Shown: piece by piece, positions 27,384 through 36,421 of the stretch
How positions within the stretch are numbered: position 1 is the stretch's first letter
Layout: the number at the start of each line of letters is the position of its first letter
Source: JAPOKJ01 sp031421635
GTDB lineage: Bacteria > Pseudomonadota > Gammaproteobacteria > Burkholderiales > Burkholderiaceae_E
NCBI GenBank assembly: GCA_031421635.1
Contig: JANOPA010000125.1
Coordinates: forward strand, 85,287-149,286
Reading direction: 5' to 3'
Length of the DNA stretch: 64,000 nucleotides
Notes under the pieces: generated by a model
Databases searched by the model: none
Told to the model about the DNA's origin: nothing
The model's input: the letters and a program-made list of their open reading frames with translations, nothing else
Translations under genes and position numbers: made by a program

Positions 27384-28453
27384 AGCCTTGAAACAGCCTG
27401 CTCCGCCTCATTGAGCGAACGATTAATCGATTCTTTAAGGCCGGGCAGGTCGACGCCAACGGCGCTCTTCTTGCCTTCCAAGTAACGCGCATAAACGCCG
27501 TGCACGATCGCAGAGGATTTCCAATGATTAAAGCCGATGTAGTAGTCGAGCTTGGAGAGGTCGCGGCCCGTGCGGTTCTGATAGCGATGAGTGAGATCTA
27601 AACGTGTTGGGAAACCTGGTACGGCCGTTGGCTTGATACCGCGCGGCGCGGGCGGGTCGCCAGGCTCGGCCCATTGGTTAAGGGCATAGGCTAGATCGGC
27701 AAGCGGATCGCCTAGTGTTGATATTTCCCAATCGACAACTGCAGCGATTGAACCATCCGGGCCTACCAAGCAATTATGCATGCCGTAGTCGCCATGCACG
27801 ATACGTGCCGGGCCTTGTTCAGGAATATTGTTCAGAAAATACTGTTGAAGCGCGTGAGCTCGGGGGTCATCGAGCTGTGCTCCTTGAATGGACGCGTTCC
27901 AAGAGCGATACCATGTCTTGAGCTGGCGGCCGATGTAGTCGTCCTTCTTGCCTAAATCGCTCAGGCACACCGCATCGGGATCCACTGAATGCAGTTCGGC
28001 CAATACATCAATAAACGAATGCGCCATTCGCGGCCGCAGCGCCATCGGCACCCAACGATCGGTGTCTTCAACGCGATAGAGTGGATGCCCGTCGATCAGA
28101 CCCATCAAATAAAAATGGGCACCGGTAATTTTCGGATCTTCGCAAAAACCCAGTGCGCGAGGCACGGGAACTTTGGTCTTGCCAAGAGCGCTGATGAGCG
28201 CCCACTCCCGGCCCATGTCGTGAGCCTTGGGTAAGAGTTCGCCCATCGGCGGGCGGCGAATCACGGCCTGCCTGCCTTGCGCATCTTCGACCATGTAGGT
28301 GAGGTTTGAATGTCCGCCTTCAAGGCGTGTCCAGCGCAGCGGTGGCTGCAATGAATTGACGTGTTCCGCAATCCACGCTTCGACGGCTGCTTTGTCGTAG
28401 CCAGGGGTGTTGTCTGCGGAAGGCGAGCTAGTCTCAGGTGAGGTCTTGTCCAT
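27380..28453 (-). CDS. Phosphotransferase family (APH-fold) kinase, LvaA/ACAD10-11 kinase-like
   Basis: 357 residues with the aminoglycoside phosphotransferase fold. The N-lobe begins RLEGGHSNLTYMV, the catalytic loop is VHGDYGMHNCLV, and the metal-binding Asp is in VVDWEISTLGDP. This sequence pattern is that of the kinase part of ACAD10/ACAD11 and of LvaA, which phosphorylates 4-hydroxyacyl-CoA so that the partner dehydrogenase can eliminate phosphate. Its stop codon overlaps that of the dehydrogenase by 4 nt on the opposite strand. The gene pair suggests 4-hydroxyacid or gamma-lactone catabolism. Assignment to family is firm, to substrate moderate. Confidence 0.87.
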   Translation of the reverse strand: MDKTSPETSSPSADNTPGYDKAAVEAWIAEHVNSLQPPLRWTRLEGGHSNLTYMVEDAQGRQAVIRRPPMGELLPKAHDMGREWALISALGKTKVPVPRALGFCEDPKITGAHFYLMGLIDGHPLYRVEDTDRWVPMALRPRMAHSFIDVLAELHSVDPDAVCLSDLGKKDDYIGRQLKTWYRSWNASIQGAQLDDPRAHALQQYFLNNIPEQGPARIVHGDYGMHNCLVGPDGSIAAVVDWEISTLGDPLADLAYALNQWAEPGDPPAPRGIKPTAVPGFPTRLDLTHRYQNRTGRDLSKLDYYIGFNHWKSSAIVHGVYARYLEGKKSAVGVDLPGLKESINRSLNEAEQAVSRL

Positions 28454-28589
28454 AGAGTGACTTTAGCGCGGATTTAGCACGACAGCCATAGGCTTGGTTC
28501 AAAATTAGAGCCCTGCGCACGATTTTAAAAATCCGGCGCTTGATCTTTGACCTGGGGCTGCGCGTGCGATACTTCTGGAGAGGAGAAAC

Positions 28590-29546
28590 ATGAGTAAAGC
28601 ATCTAAAACAAACGCGGTGAGCGGATTAAAATCCATTGATGCCGTGACGAAGGCCCTGGCTTCAGTGGGCTACATCTCAAACCGAGCAATTTCCACTTCT
28701 GTTTATCTTGCACATCATCTACGCAAGCCGGTGTTAATCGAAGGGCCAGCCGGCGTTGGCAAGACTGATTTAGCGGTTTCTCTGGGCAAGTCTTTGGAGT
28801 TCCCTCTGATTCGTATGCAGTGCTATGAAGGGCTGGACGAAAGCAAGGCCTTGTATGAATGGAAGTATGGCAAGCAACTTCTTTATACTCAAATCCTGAA
28901 AGAAAAGATTCACGAACTGATTGGCGAATCGGACTCTTTAGATGCTTCGTTTAAGAAGCTGGCGTCCTTTCAAGATTTGTTTTTCTCACGTGAATTCCTT
29001 GAGCCCCGGCCACTCTTGAAGTCCATGGAGCAGGCGGGCGGCTCGGTGCTTTTGATCGACGAGATTGATAAGTCAGACGAAGAATTTGAAGCACTCCTGC
29101 TTGAGATTTTATCGGATTACCAGATCACTATTCCCGAGATTGGAACCATTCAGGCTCAAGTCCCCCCTTTAGTCATTCTGACCTCCAACAATACTCGTGA
29201 ACTAGGTGATGCGCTCAAGCGCCGTTGTCTGCATCTGCATATTGGCTTCCCGGATGCAGAGCGCGAACGCGAGATTGTGCGAGCTCGAGTGCCCGATGTA
29301 TCCGCAAAACTGCTGCGCCAATTAGTCGCCTTTATTCAAGTGGTGCGCGACGAGAATATTCGTAAACTCCCGTCGATTAGCGAAACGATTGATTGGGCGC
29401 GCGCCTTGCTTTTGTTGCACGCTCCCGTGCTCGACGAAGACATGGTCCGCAATACGTTAAACGTTATTCTCAAACGACAAAGTGATATCGCTGAGATCGC
29501 AGGTAAGGTCGAGGAACTCACGCAAGTCGCGCTCTCAACCAAATAA
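28590..29546 (+). CDS. MoxR-type AAA+ ATPase
   Basis: 318-residue AAA+ ATPase of the MoxR class. Walker A is GPAGVGKT at residues 52-59, Walker B VLLIDEIDKSD, and sensor-1 ILTSNNTREL. MoxR ATPases act as chaperones that insert metal or assemble complexes with a VWA partner. A VWA gene starts 15 bases downstream, giving the usual MoxR-CoxE pair, but no CO dehydrogenase or other obvious client lies in the window. Shine-Dalgarno GGAGAGGAG is present before the ATG. Confidence 0.92.
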   Translation: MSKASKTNAVSGLKSIDAVTKALASVGYISNRAISTSVYLAHHLRKPVLIEGPAGVGKTDLAVSLGKSLEFPLIRMQCYEGLDESKALYEWKYGKQLLYTQILKEKIHELIGESDSLDASFKKLASFQDLFFSREFLEPRPLLKSMEQAGGSVLLIDEIDKSDEEFEALLLEILSDYQITIPEIGTIQAQVPPLVILTSNNTRELGDALKRRCLHLHIGFPDAEREREIVRARVPDVSAKLLRQLVAFIQVVRDENIRKLPSISETIDWARALLLLHAPVLDEDMVRNTLNVILKRQSDIAEIAGKVEELTQVALSTK

Positions 29547-29560
29547 TTCACTGGCTTTCA

Positions 29561-30952
29561 ATGGAGCGAACCCTCACCGATTTCATTCGCGCCCTACGTG
29601 CGGCGGGTGCTCCCGTCTCAAGTGCTGAGGCCATTGACGCCGCGAACGCCTTGTCCTTAATCGGTTTCGAGGATCGGCAGCGAATGAAGGATGCGTTCGG
29701 CTTGGTGCTCGCCAAATCGGAAGAAGAAAAAATCATTCACGACCAGATGTTCGAGACTTTTTTTCGACGCAAATCGGTTAACGTCTCGGACAGTTCGTCG
29801 ACCGATAAGAAGGGTGCGAAAGCCAAGCATGGTGATGACCTAAGCTCTGTGCGAAGCGCTGAACAAAAGGACGCCGAACAAAAGGCTGGTCAGCTAAGTT
29901 TTCGAGAGCTCGCGTTCAGTGATGATAGCGAGCGCATCGCGACAGCCATTGAGCGCGCGGGGGCCGCGGCGGGTGTTGACGATATCCGCTTCTCAACTCA
30001 GCAAGCATTTTTTGTACGCCAGATGCTTGATCGGCTCGGGGTCGAGGCCTTTGATCAAGAGCTGAGCTCGAAGATGGGCGACCCGAAGCGCAAGGCTCAA
30101 GCTGAAGTCAAGAAACTCAGCGAGGCGCGCGCGCTTTTGCAAAAGCGCGCGCGCGAGTATGTGGAGCAACGATTCGAGCTTTTTGGCCGTAGCGCAACCG
30201 ACAACTTCATGAATGAAGTGGTGGCGAATCGCGAGCTTGCGCAGCTCGGGATGCGCGATATGGAGCGGATGAAAGTTATGGTGGCACGCATGGCCAAACG
30301 ACTGGCTGTGCGTCATTCTCGTCGTCGTAAAGTGCGCAATCGCGGTCAACTTGATATGCGCCACACCATGCGTGCCAATGCAGGTCACGATGGTGTGCCC
30401 TTTGAGCTGGTCTGGAAACACCGTCGCAAGGATCGTCCAAAGATTGTTGCCATTTGCGATGTATCGGGATCGGTATCGCGCTACGTCCGCTTTCTGTTGT
30501 TATTTCTTTATGCGCTCAAAGATCAGGTGACTGATCTCTCCGCATTTGCCTTTTCGGCGCGTCTGAAGGAGGTGGGCCACGAACTCGAAAGTATGTCTTT
30601 CGAGGCCGCCATGGACCGCATCATTCATGAGATGGGTAGTGGCGGCACTGACTATGGGCAGGCGCTTCAGGACTTGCAAGACCAGTACTGGGATTCGATT
30701 GATCGACGCACAACCATTTTGATTCTTGGTGATGGCCGATCGAATCAGGCCGATCCTCGTCTCGATATTTTCCAAGAGGCCGCGGCGCGCGCCAAGCGCG
30801 TGGTGTGGCTATGTCCTGAGCCACCGGGGCGTTGGGGCACAGGGGATAGTTGTGTGTTGGAGTACAAACCATTTTGCACGAGCATGTCGTACTGCGCGAC
30901 CGCCTTGGATCTTGAACAGGCATTGGATGAGGTCTTGAATGCCTATGATTGA
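29561..30952 (+). CDS. VWA domain-containing CoxE-like protein
   Basis: 463-residue partner of the MoxR ATPase. The C-terminal von Willebrand A domain shows a MIDAS motif: CDVSGSVS (DxSxS), the Thr in GSGGTDYGQ, and the Asp in LGDGRSN. The N-terminal half is helical and charged (KDAEQKAGQL, then a long coiled segment), with a basic VRHSRRRKVRNRGQ stretch about residue 245-262 before the domain. Together with MoxR it probably forms a chaperone complex for a metal cofactor enzyme; the client is unknown. It is soluble, with no signal peptide. Confidence 0.9.
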   Translation: MERTLTDFIRALRAAGAPVSSAEAIDAANALSLIGFEDRQRMKDAFGLVLAKSEEEKIIHDQMFETFFRRKSVNVSDSSSTDKKGAKAKHGDDLSSVRSAEQKDAEQKAGQLSFRELAFSDDSERIATAIERAGAAAGVDDIRFSTQQAFFVRQMLDRLGVEAFDQELSSKMGDPKRKAQAEVKKLSEARALLQKRAREYVEQRFELFGRSATDNFMNEVVANRELAQLGMRDMERMKVMVARMAKRLAVRHSRRRKVRNRGQLDMRHTMRANAGHDGVPFELVWKHRRKDRPKIVAICDVSGSVSRYVRFLLLFLYALKDQVTDLSAFAFSARLKEVGHELESMSFEAAMDRIIHEMGSGGTDYGQALQDLQDQYWDSIDRRTTILILGDGRSNQADPRLDIFQEAAARAKRVVWLCPEPPGRWGTGDSCVLEYKPFCTSMSYCATALDLEQALDEVLNAYD

Positions 30953-30989
30953 ATTCGCTGAGAATTGGCTAAGGAAGTTTGACGAAGCC

Positions 30990-31241
30990 TTAGCCTCGCA
31001 AGATTTTCGCGGCGTCTTGAATCTCCCTGCCCTGATGACGCAGGGGCTGTAGCAGGTCCTTCAAGCCATTGTGATCGATCTCTGCCATGAGTGCGAGAAG
31101 TCGACCGATCTCGCCTTTTGGGAAACCTTCGCGCGCGAACCAATGCAAGTAGTTGCCGGGAAGATCGGCAATGAGTCGCCCTTTGTATTTTCCAAAAGGC
31201 ATCTCTAAGGACACTAATTTTTCGAGGTCGGCAGGCTGCAT
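30990..31241 (-). CDS. DUF3820 family protein
   Basis: 83 residues from the ATG at 31241, which has a very strong AGGAGAGG Shine-Dalgarno, so a longer GTG frame is rejected. The core MPFGKYKGRLIADLPGNYL and WFAREGFPKGEIGRLL are diagnostic of DUF3820, small soluble proteins of unknown role, common in beta-proteobacteria. It is convergent with the VWA gene (37 bases apart) and divergent from the next gene only 17 bases away. Confidence 0.85.
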   Translation of the reverse strand: MQPADLEKLVSLEMPFGKYKGRLIADLPGNYLHWFAREGFPKGEIGRLLALMAEIDHNGLKDLLQPLRHQGREIQDAAKILRG

Positions 31242-31258
31242 TTTTTCCTCTCCTGAGG

Positions 31259-31561
31259 GTGCGTCACTCGGTTTTCCACGAGAAACAGCTTGAAATACTA
31301 ACAAAGTCCGGTGCGGTCGCACTTGCACCTTTAATCTGGCTGTTGTTAATTTTTGGACTGGCTCGCTATTTTCCGATGCTTCCCGCCACCATTTCAGTTC
31401 AAACCGGCCTGGCTCTAGGCGTTACGTCTATTTGGCTATGGATTGCAGTCGCCCCAAGTCGAAGCGACTGGAAGCTCGCGATGGGGTATTGGCCAAGCGC
31501 TCTGGCTTTTCTCCTGCTCTGGTGTGCGAGCCTGTACACGCTTGCAAGTGCTTGGCTATAA
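31259..31561 (+). CDS. Hypothetical membrane protein
   Basis: 100 residues with three hydrophobic helices at about 18-37, 47-66 and 78-98. It starts with GTG at 31259, only 17 bases from the divergent DUF3820 start, so its promoter would have to lie inside that gene; this reduces confidence. No family is recognised. Confidence 0.5.
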   Translation: MRHSVFHEKQLEILTKSGAVALAPLIWLLLIFGLARYFPMLPATISVQTGLALGVTSIWLWIAVAPSRSDWKLAMGYWPSALAFLLLWCASLYTLASAWL

Positions 31562-31643
31562 GAGAGTTGCGCTGGAACTTCTTATGTTTTACTGTGGGTA
31601 AGGTCGGGGATTTGACAAATTTGGCGAGCAACTGAGGTGTTCA

Positions 31644-32105
31644 ATGCGTAGAAGTGTTTCAAGAGAATTTTGGAATTTCTTAGGGATAAGCTCGCTCTTG
31701 CTGAGTCTTCACTTACCCTTGGCGGCGCAGACTTCGCAAGCTGAAATTGGTGAGTGCATCTTAGTAGGGCGCATCAGCGGGTTTGGTCGTTGGGCACCGC
31801 GCCAACCCCATTTTGAATTGCTAGACGACAAGGGGCAGCAAGTCATCGATGAGTCCGCCGAATCTTTGGCAAGCGTCAAGCAAGTACGTGTCAACGCCCC
31901 AGCCTTACTGGTCAAATGCCATCGCATTCAAGCGGCGCTAAAGAGCGTGCCGAGCGACATGTTGCCAGCCATTGCAGCGGGCTCAGAACCGCTTGGCGTC
32001 AAGGCCCTCTCCTTGGTGCCCGTCGGAATTGGCGGTCATTGGGTCGAGCTCGAGCTTGTTTTGGTGCAAGAGCGCGTCACTAAAATTCCTGCGGAAGCGA
32101 ACTAG
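31644..32105 (+). CDS. Hypothetical periplasmic protein
   Basis: 153 residues with a signal peptide ending in LPLAAQ. The mature part is compact, with two cysteines (near ECILVG and LVKCHR) that could form a disulfide. I do not recognise the family. Just after its stop codon lies an 11-base tandem repeat. It is convergent with the minus-strand operon that ends at 32218. Confidence 0.65.
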   Translation: MRRSVSREFWNFLGISSLLLSLHLPLAAQTSQAEIGECILVGRISGFGRWAPRQPHFELLDDKGQQVIDESAESLASVKQVRVNAPALLVKCHRIQAALKSVPSDMLPAIAAGSEPLGVKALSLVPVGIGGHWVELELVLVQERVTKIPAEAN

Positions 32106-32106
32106 T

Positions 32107-32150
32107 GAAGCGCTAATGAAGCGCTAATGCAGCGCAAATGAAGCTTCTAG
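32107..32150. repeat. 11-bp tandem repeat, four units
   Basis: Immediately after the stop of the 153-residue gene come GAAGCGCTAAT twice exactly, then GCAGCGCAAAT and GAAGCTTCTAG, which are decaying copies. The period is close to one DNA helical turn. It lies between two convergent transcription units. It may be a slippage product; no function can be assigned. Confidence 0.75.
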
Positions 32151-32217
32151 CGAAGCCGAGATTAAAGGGGGTAAATATCGGCGTTCGAATTTCGGCCTGG
32201 GTCCGAGCCTCACCATA

Positions 32218-33249
32218 CTAGGTTAGAAGCTTGGAAATGACCTCTGCGGCTTCGATACACTGAGTACGTGACACATCCAAGTGGGTCAGCAGGCGAACCT
32301 TGTTGGGTCCCAAGGCATTGATTAGGATTGAATTTTTCCTTGCCGCTTCGACCAATTCAGTGGCGCTAAGTTTTGCGGCCTTCAGCTCAAACATCACGAT
32401 ATTGGTGGGCACTATTTCGCTGGCCAATTGAAGGCCAGGTAGTCGGGCAATTTTTGCCGCGATAAGACGGGCGTGCTCGTGGTCTTCTTCGAGCCTTTCG
32501 AAGTGATGCGTAAGCGCATGGTCGCAGGCGGCCGCAAACATGCCGACCTGACGCATAGCACCACCAAGCATGCGACGATGGCGAATCGCTGCATTGATTA
32601 ACGCCCTGGAGCCACTCAGTACGGAGCCAGCGGGCGCGCCGAGCCCTTTCGAAAAAGCCACGGAAACGAGATCGAAAGGGACACATATTCGCCCAGGAGA
32701 AAGGCCGGTTGCAATACATGCGTTCCACAGCCTTGCCCCGTCGAGGTAATAGGCCAGGCCCAATTCCTTGCTGGCCACACCGATGGCTTCAATATCGCTG
32801 AGGCCCCATACAAGACCGCCATGACGGTTATGAGTATTCTCGATCTGTACTAAGGTGGTACCCGGAATCGGTAATACCGGTGAATGACGCGGTTTGACGT
32901 GCCGACGGACATCTTCAGCGGTGAAAAGCCCTCGAGAGCCGATCTCGGTAAATTGTACGCCGGCGTTAGCCGCCGAGCCCCCGGCTTCGTGCCAGACCGA
33001 GTGTGCCTCAGTCCCGACCAAGACATCATCGCCCGGCCGGGTAAGTACTCTGAGCGCCACTTGATTAGCCATGGTGCCGGAAGGCAACCAGAGCGCCGCT
33101 TCTTTGCCGAGCAGCGCAGCTACCCGAAATTCTAGTGCGTTAAGGGACGGATCGTCACCATATTGCATGTCTCCGACCGGTGCTCGAGCCATAACAGCTC
33201 TCATAGCATCGGTCGGTCGAGTGACGGTGTCGCTTCGTAGGTCAATCAT
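32218..33249 (-). CDS. Low-specificity L-threonine aldolase family
   Basis: 343-residue PLP enzyme of the aspartate aminotransferase fold. It opens with IDLRSDTVTRPTDAMR, the classic threonine aldolase N-terminus. The PLP lysine is in SVAFSKGLGAPAGSV. It splits L-threonine or allo-threonine into glycine and acetaldehyde, or acts on other beta-hydroxy amino acids. It is the last gene of a five-gene minus-strand operon, 33 bases after the DUF480 gene. Length and motifs are standard. Confidence 0.9.
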   Translation of the reverse strand: MIDLRSDTVTRPTDAMRAVMARAPVGDMQYGDDPSLNALEFRVAALLGKEAALWLPSGTMANQVALRVLTRPGDDVLVGTEAHSVWHEAGGSAANAGVQFTEIGSRGLFTAEDVRRHVKPRHSPVLPIPGTTLVQIENTHNRHGGLVWGLSDIEAIGVASKELGLAYYLDGARLWNACIATGLSPGRICVPFDLVSVAFSKGLGAPAGSVLSGSRALINAAIRHRRMLGGAMRQVGMFAAACDHALTHHFERLEEDHEHARLIAAKIARLPGLQLASEIVPTNIVMFELKAAKLSATELVEAARKNSILINALGPNKVRLLTHLDVSRTQCIEAAEVISKLLT

Positions 33250-33282
33250 AGAAATCCAGTCTGAACAGAAATTACGCCTGAA

Positions 33283-33960
33283 TTACGAGGGTGAGACTCC
33301 GAGTTCTGCGCAGAGCTTAGCTACCGTGCGCTTAAGCGATGCGACCTCATCCACTAAGTTTGCGACGTTCGCCTTAAGCGCCGCAAGCTCGCTGATGGTG
33401 ATCTCGTCATTTTCTTGCGAAAGGCTTGACGACGACGAAGAGGCATCGTGCACAAGCTCACCCGAGAGCAGGTGCGCCCAGCGATTTTCTCTTGAGCCCG
33501 GTCGGCGCGGGAGCTCAACAACTAAAGGTCCTGCGGAACGATCGCGAAGCTCATGCAAAAAGCCTTCCACCGAGGATATGTCCAAAAACTTGTGGAGTCT
33601 TTCACAATTAATGCGCAGTTCACCTGGGGTCTGTGGGCCGCGTAGCATGAGGGTTGTGAGGATGGCGACCGATTGCGAGGGCACTTGCAAGACGCGCGCG
33701 ATATTTTGCTCGAAGCGGGTCACTCGGTTGCCGCTCACCTCCATGACCAAAGAGAGGCTCTTAAGTTGGTCGATCGCCGCTTGCACCTCTGCGTCGCTTG
33801 CATTGAGGACCGGGTCGCGACTGGTCTTTTGATTGCAGCCTGAGACGAGTGCGTTTAACGACAAGGGATAGGTGTCTGGCACCGTATGCTTTTTCTCAAC
33901 AAGTACACTGATGACACGAGTTTCAAGAAGCGACAGAATGGGGAGAGGGTTTTGCAGCAT
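33283..33960 (-). CDS. DUF480 (YceH) family protein
   Basis: 225 residues, two winged-helix-like domains. The N-terminus LSLLETRVISVLVEKKHTVPDTYPLSLNAL and the following GCNQKTSRDPV are typical of YceH (quoted in two parts: SLLETRVISVLVEKK, then TVPDTYPLSLNAL). A C-terminal coiled coil (about residues 180-222) with heptad-like leucines ends the protein. The function is unknown; it may bind DNA. It lies 15 bases after the thioesterase gene in the operon. Confidence 0.9.
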   Translation of the reverse strand: MLQNPLPILSLLETRVISVLVEKKHTVPDTYPLSLNALVSGCNQKTSRDPVLNASDAEVQAAIDQLKSLSLVMEVSGNRVTRFEQNIARVLQVPSQSVAILTTLMLRGPQTPGELRINCERLHKFLDISSVEGFLHELRDRSAGPLVVELPRRPGSRENRWAHLLSGELVHDASSSSSSLSQENDEITISELAALKANVANLVDEVASLKRTVAKLCAELGVSPS

Positions 33961-33975
33961 TGTGGCTGGTCCAGC

Positions 33976-34773
33976 TTACTCGGTTTTCCTAAGCAGCATA
34001 GCCAACTGCCGTGATTGTGCAATGAGTTGGCCCTGTGAATCCCATAGTAGTCCGTCCTCAATCATTCGCCCGTCAGCCAAATCTTGCGTTCTAAATTGCG
34101 CTTGAATCCAACCAGCTACTGGCTTGCGGCGTACGTGCACGGTAAGCTCAATTGTGGGTACCCATCCCACTAGCCCCAACAGGCCAAATATTGCGGGGGG
34201 GAGGGCATCGGCGAAGAGCAGGGCGGCCATCGCATCCGGGGGGCGCCCATCCCGAAAACGAACCCAACCTGAGATTTGACCTTTACCCAATTCACCGGGC
34301 CCCGCTTCGTCGGGGTGTAGCCTGATTTCCAGGCGATCTAAAATTCCTAAGGACACACCCTGAGCCGCGCCGGATCGAGCCAGACACTGCTCGGGCGAAG
34401 GAATGGGAGGTGGCTGAATGGTCAGCGGCGCGTCACCTGCTGCGCCAAGACGACCGAAGGCCGCCATGAGTTCTAGTCGCGCTTTGCCGTCTTGAATTAA
34501 AGTGGCTCGACTCGTACTGATATTTTTGCCGGCGCGTAGCAGGGAGGTCGCTACTTCACATGCCTCATCGCCGATACCTGGGCGCAAATAGTGCGCAGTC
34601 ACGCTGAATGGGTCGGGATGGTCTGGGTGCAATTGACGCAATGCAGAAGCAGCCAAGGCCATCAGGTAACCGCCGTTGGGGTTGTCGCCAATGTTCCAGT
34701 TTGGATAGACTTGTCCCGTATATCTGTCGCCAGCTTGCGCTTGAAGAGAAGTCTCTTGATCGAATTGATTCAT
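33976..34773 (-). CDS. Acyl-CoA thioesterase, double hotdog (thioesterase family)
   Basis: 265 residues with two hotdog halves. The first half has NPNGGYLMALAASAL, the hotdog helix with its Gly-Gly turn, and SVTAHYLRPG. The second half ends with WIQAQFRTQDLADGRMIEDG and LLWDSQGQLIAQSRQ, typical of the TesB-like family. It hydrolyses acyl-CoAs to free acids and CoA in the cytoplasm. It is the third gene of the operon, 55 bases downstream of the RraA-like gene. Confidence 0.87.
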   Translation of the reverse strand: MNQFDQETSLQAQAGDRYTGQVYPNWNIGDNPNGGYLMALAASALRQLHPDHPDPFSVTAHYLRPGIGDEACEVATSLLRAGKNISTSRATLIQDGKARLELMAAFGRLGAAGDAPLTIQPPPIPSPEQCLARSGAAQGVSLGILDRLEIRLHPDEAGPGELGKGQISGWVRFRDGRPPDAMAALLFADALPPAIFGLLGLVGWVPTIELTVHVRRKPVAGWIQAQFRTQDLADGRMIEDGLLWDSQGQLIAQSRQLAMLLRKTE

Positions 34774-34828
34774 TAACCCACTTATTGCACGGAATTGAAG
34801 AAATATTTATTGATTGTGTTCGGGCGGA

Positions 34829-35497
34829 CTAAGCCAGCCCCTTCGCGCCAAGCACCGCTTTCAACCACGTTTGATCAACATGACCTAGAGCAATCTCCGT
34901 AGAAATTCTCTGTTCTTTCGCGCGGCTTTGGCGGGCAGCTTCGATGAGGGCGAGCGCGTCAGATGGAGGAAAGCTCAGCACGCCGTCTTGATTGCCCACG
35001 ACATAGTCTCCAGGTGAAATAACCTGCCCACCGATTGCGACCGGGACGTTCACTTGGCCGGGTCCGTTCTTATAAGGCCCGCGATGATTGACTCCGCGCG
35101 CATGACAAGGAAAACCTGCCGCCTCAAATTCGGCGCGGTCACGCACCGCGTCGTCCACAACAAATCCAACACAGCCGCGTTGCATCGAATACTGCATGAT
35201 CAAGTCACCGACCAGAGCGTTGTTCAAGTCGCCGCCCCCATCCACGATCAAAACATGGCCGGGCAGCAATTGCATGATCGCCTTATAAATAATCAGATTA
35301 TCCCCAGGGCGGGTCTTCACGGTAACAGCGGTTCCAGCAAAGTGAACAGGCGCGCCTAGCGATTGAAGTCCTTTGCAACCCTGGGTGCGAAACAGATTGT
35401 CGCTGAGCAATGCGACCGGGTATTGAGCAAGTTCTTTCAAGACCGCAAAGGGGTCGACAGGTTGAGCGGGGTGAATAACGAATTCTTGTAGGCTCAT
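34829..35497 (-). CDS. RraA-like / 4-carboxy-4-hydroxy-2-oxoadipate aldolase family protein
   Basis: 222 residues from the ATG at 35497, eight bases after the SDR stop; an in-frame ATG at 35509 would overlap that gene. The HMG/CHA-aldolase fold appears in GTAVTVKTRPGDNLIIYKA, VDGGGDLNNALVGDL and the metal/substrate segment DDAVRDRAEFEAAGFPCHARG. Members are either pyruvate aldolases or RNase E inhibitors (RraA). The catabolic setting, next to SDR and thioesterase genes, favours the aldolase role. Confidence 0.8.
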   Translation of the reverse strand: MSLQEFVIHPAQPVDPFAVLKELAQYPVALLSDNLFRTQGCKGLQSLGAPVHFAGTAVTVKTRPGDNLIIYKAIMQLLPGHVLIVDGGGDLNNALVGDLIMQYSMQRGCVGFVVDDAVRDRAEFEAAGFPCHARGVNHRGPYKNGPGQVNVPVAIGGQVISPGDYVVGNQDGVLSFPPSDALALIEAARQSRAKEQRISTEIALGHVDQTWLKAVLGAKGLA

Positions 35498-35505
35498 GAT
35501 TGTTC

Positions 35506-36294
35506 TCAATCTTCTTCGAATGCTTTTGCAGGAATACCCACGGTCACACCACCATCAACAACGATGGTTTGGCCAGTCAGAAAGGTACTGGCTTTGGAGG
35601 CCATGTAAATAGCTGTCCCAGCGATTTCATCTGGTTCGCCGATGCGTTGCAAAGGGGAGTCCTTGGTACGTTTTTTCAAGAGCACGGGATTACTCCAAAG
35701 CGCCTTGGCAAAATCCGTTTTGACCAGACCGGGAGCGATGCAGTTGGCGCGTACGCCGCGTGGTCCCCATTCCACCGCGAGGTTTCGCACGAGCTGCATA
35801 TCTGCGGCCTTGGATAGGCCATAAACTCCTAGGGTGGGTGATCCGCGCAGGCCTCCTATCGAGGACACCACGATGATCGAGGCATCGGCTTTGTCAACCA
35901 TATGAGGGATCGCCATATTGCACAGCCAAAAGTTGCTGCGCACATTGGAACCCATGATGCGGTCGTAGGCTTCGTCGCTGATGCCCGCCGCTGGCCCGAA
36001 ATAGGGGTTGACGGCAGCGTTGCATACCAATACATCGATGCTGCCCCATGCGGCCATCGTCTTGTCGACCAAGGCTTGTAACTCCGCCTTGTTGGCAATA
36101 TTGCAAGGAATAACCATCGCCTGACCACCGGTCGCGCGAATCTCTTGTGCCACAGTTTCGCAGGCCTCAGCTTTGCGACTTGATACCACTACCTTAGCGC
36201 CGTGTTCCGCCATGCGCAGGGCGATGGCCCGCCCAATGCCTCGGCTTGAGCCGGTGACGATGCAAACTTTATCGGTAAGATCAAATAGCGACAT
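35506..36294 (-). CDS. SDR family oxidoreductase
   Basis: 262-residue classical short-chain dehydrogenase: TGSSRGIG coenzyme motif, CNAAV (NNAG-type), catalytic Ser in VVSSIGG, YxxxK in YGLSK, and a C-terminal TGQTIVVDGGV. It uses NAD(P)H to interconvert an alcohol and a ketone. It is the first gene of the minus-strand operon with the RraA-like aldolase, thioesterase, DUF480 and threonine aldolase genes. Confidence 0.9.
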   Translation of the reverse strand: MSLFDLTDKVCIVTGSSRGIGRAIALRMAEHGAKVVVSSRKAEACETVAQEIRATGGQAMVIPCNIANKAELQALVDKTMAAWGSIDVLVCNAAVNPYFGPAAGISDEAYDRIMGSNVRSNFWLCNMAIPHMVDKADASIIVVSSIGGLRGSPTLGVYGLSKAADMQLVRNLAVEWGPRGVRANCIAPGLVKTDFAKALWSNPVLLKKRTKDSPLQRIGEPDEIAGTAIYMASKASTFLTGQTIVVDGGVTVGIPAKAFEED

Positions 36295-36421
36295 GGTTAA
36301 TCTCTATGTGTTGGGTCAACAGAGGGGCTGATTGATCAAGGCAGTTTAGCGGATCCCCCTGTTAAGATCCTGGCTTCCTTTCGAAAATCTAAGCTTGGCA
36401 TCCAACAAGAAACTCAAATCA

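Noticed and set aside
33071..33832. 253-codon plus-strand open frame opposite the threonine aldolase and DUF480 genes
   Set aside because: Ser/Arg-rich antisense frame spanning two well-recognised genes; no domain.
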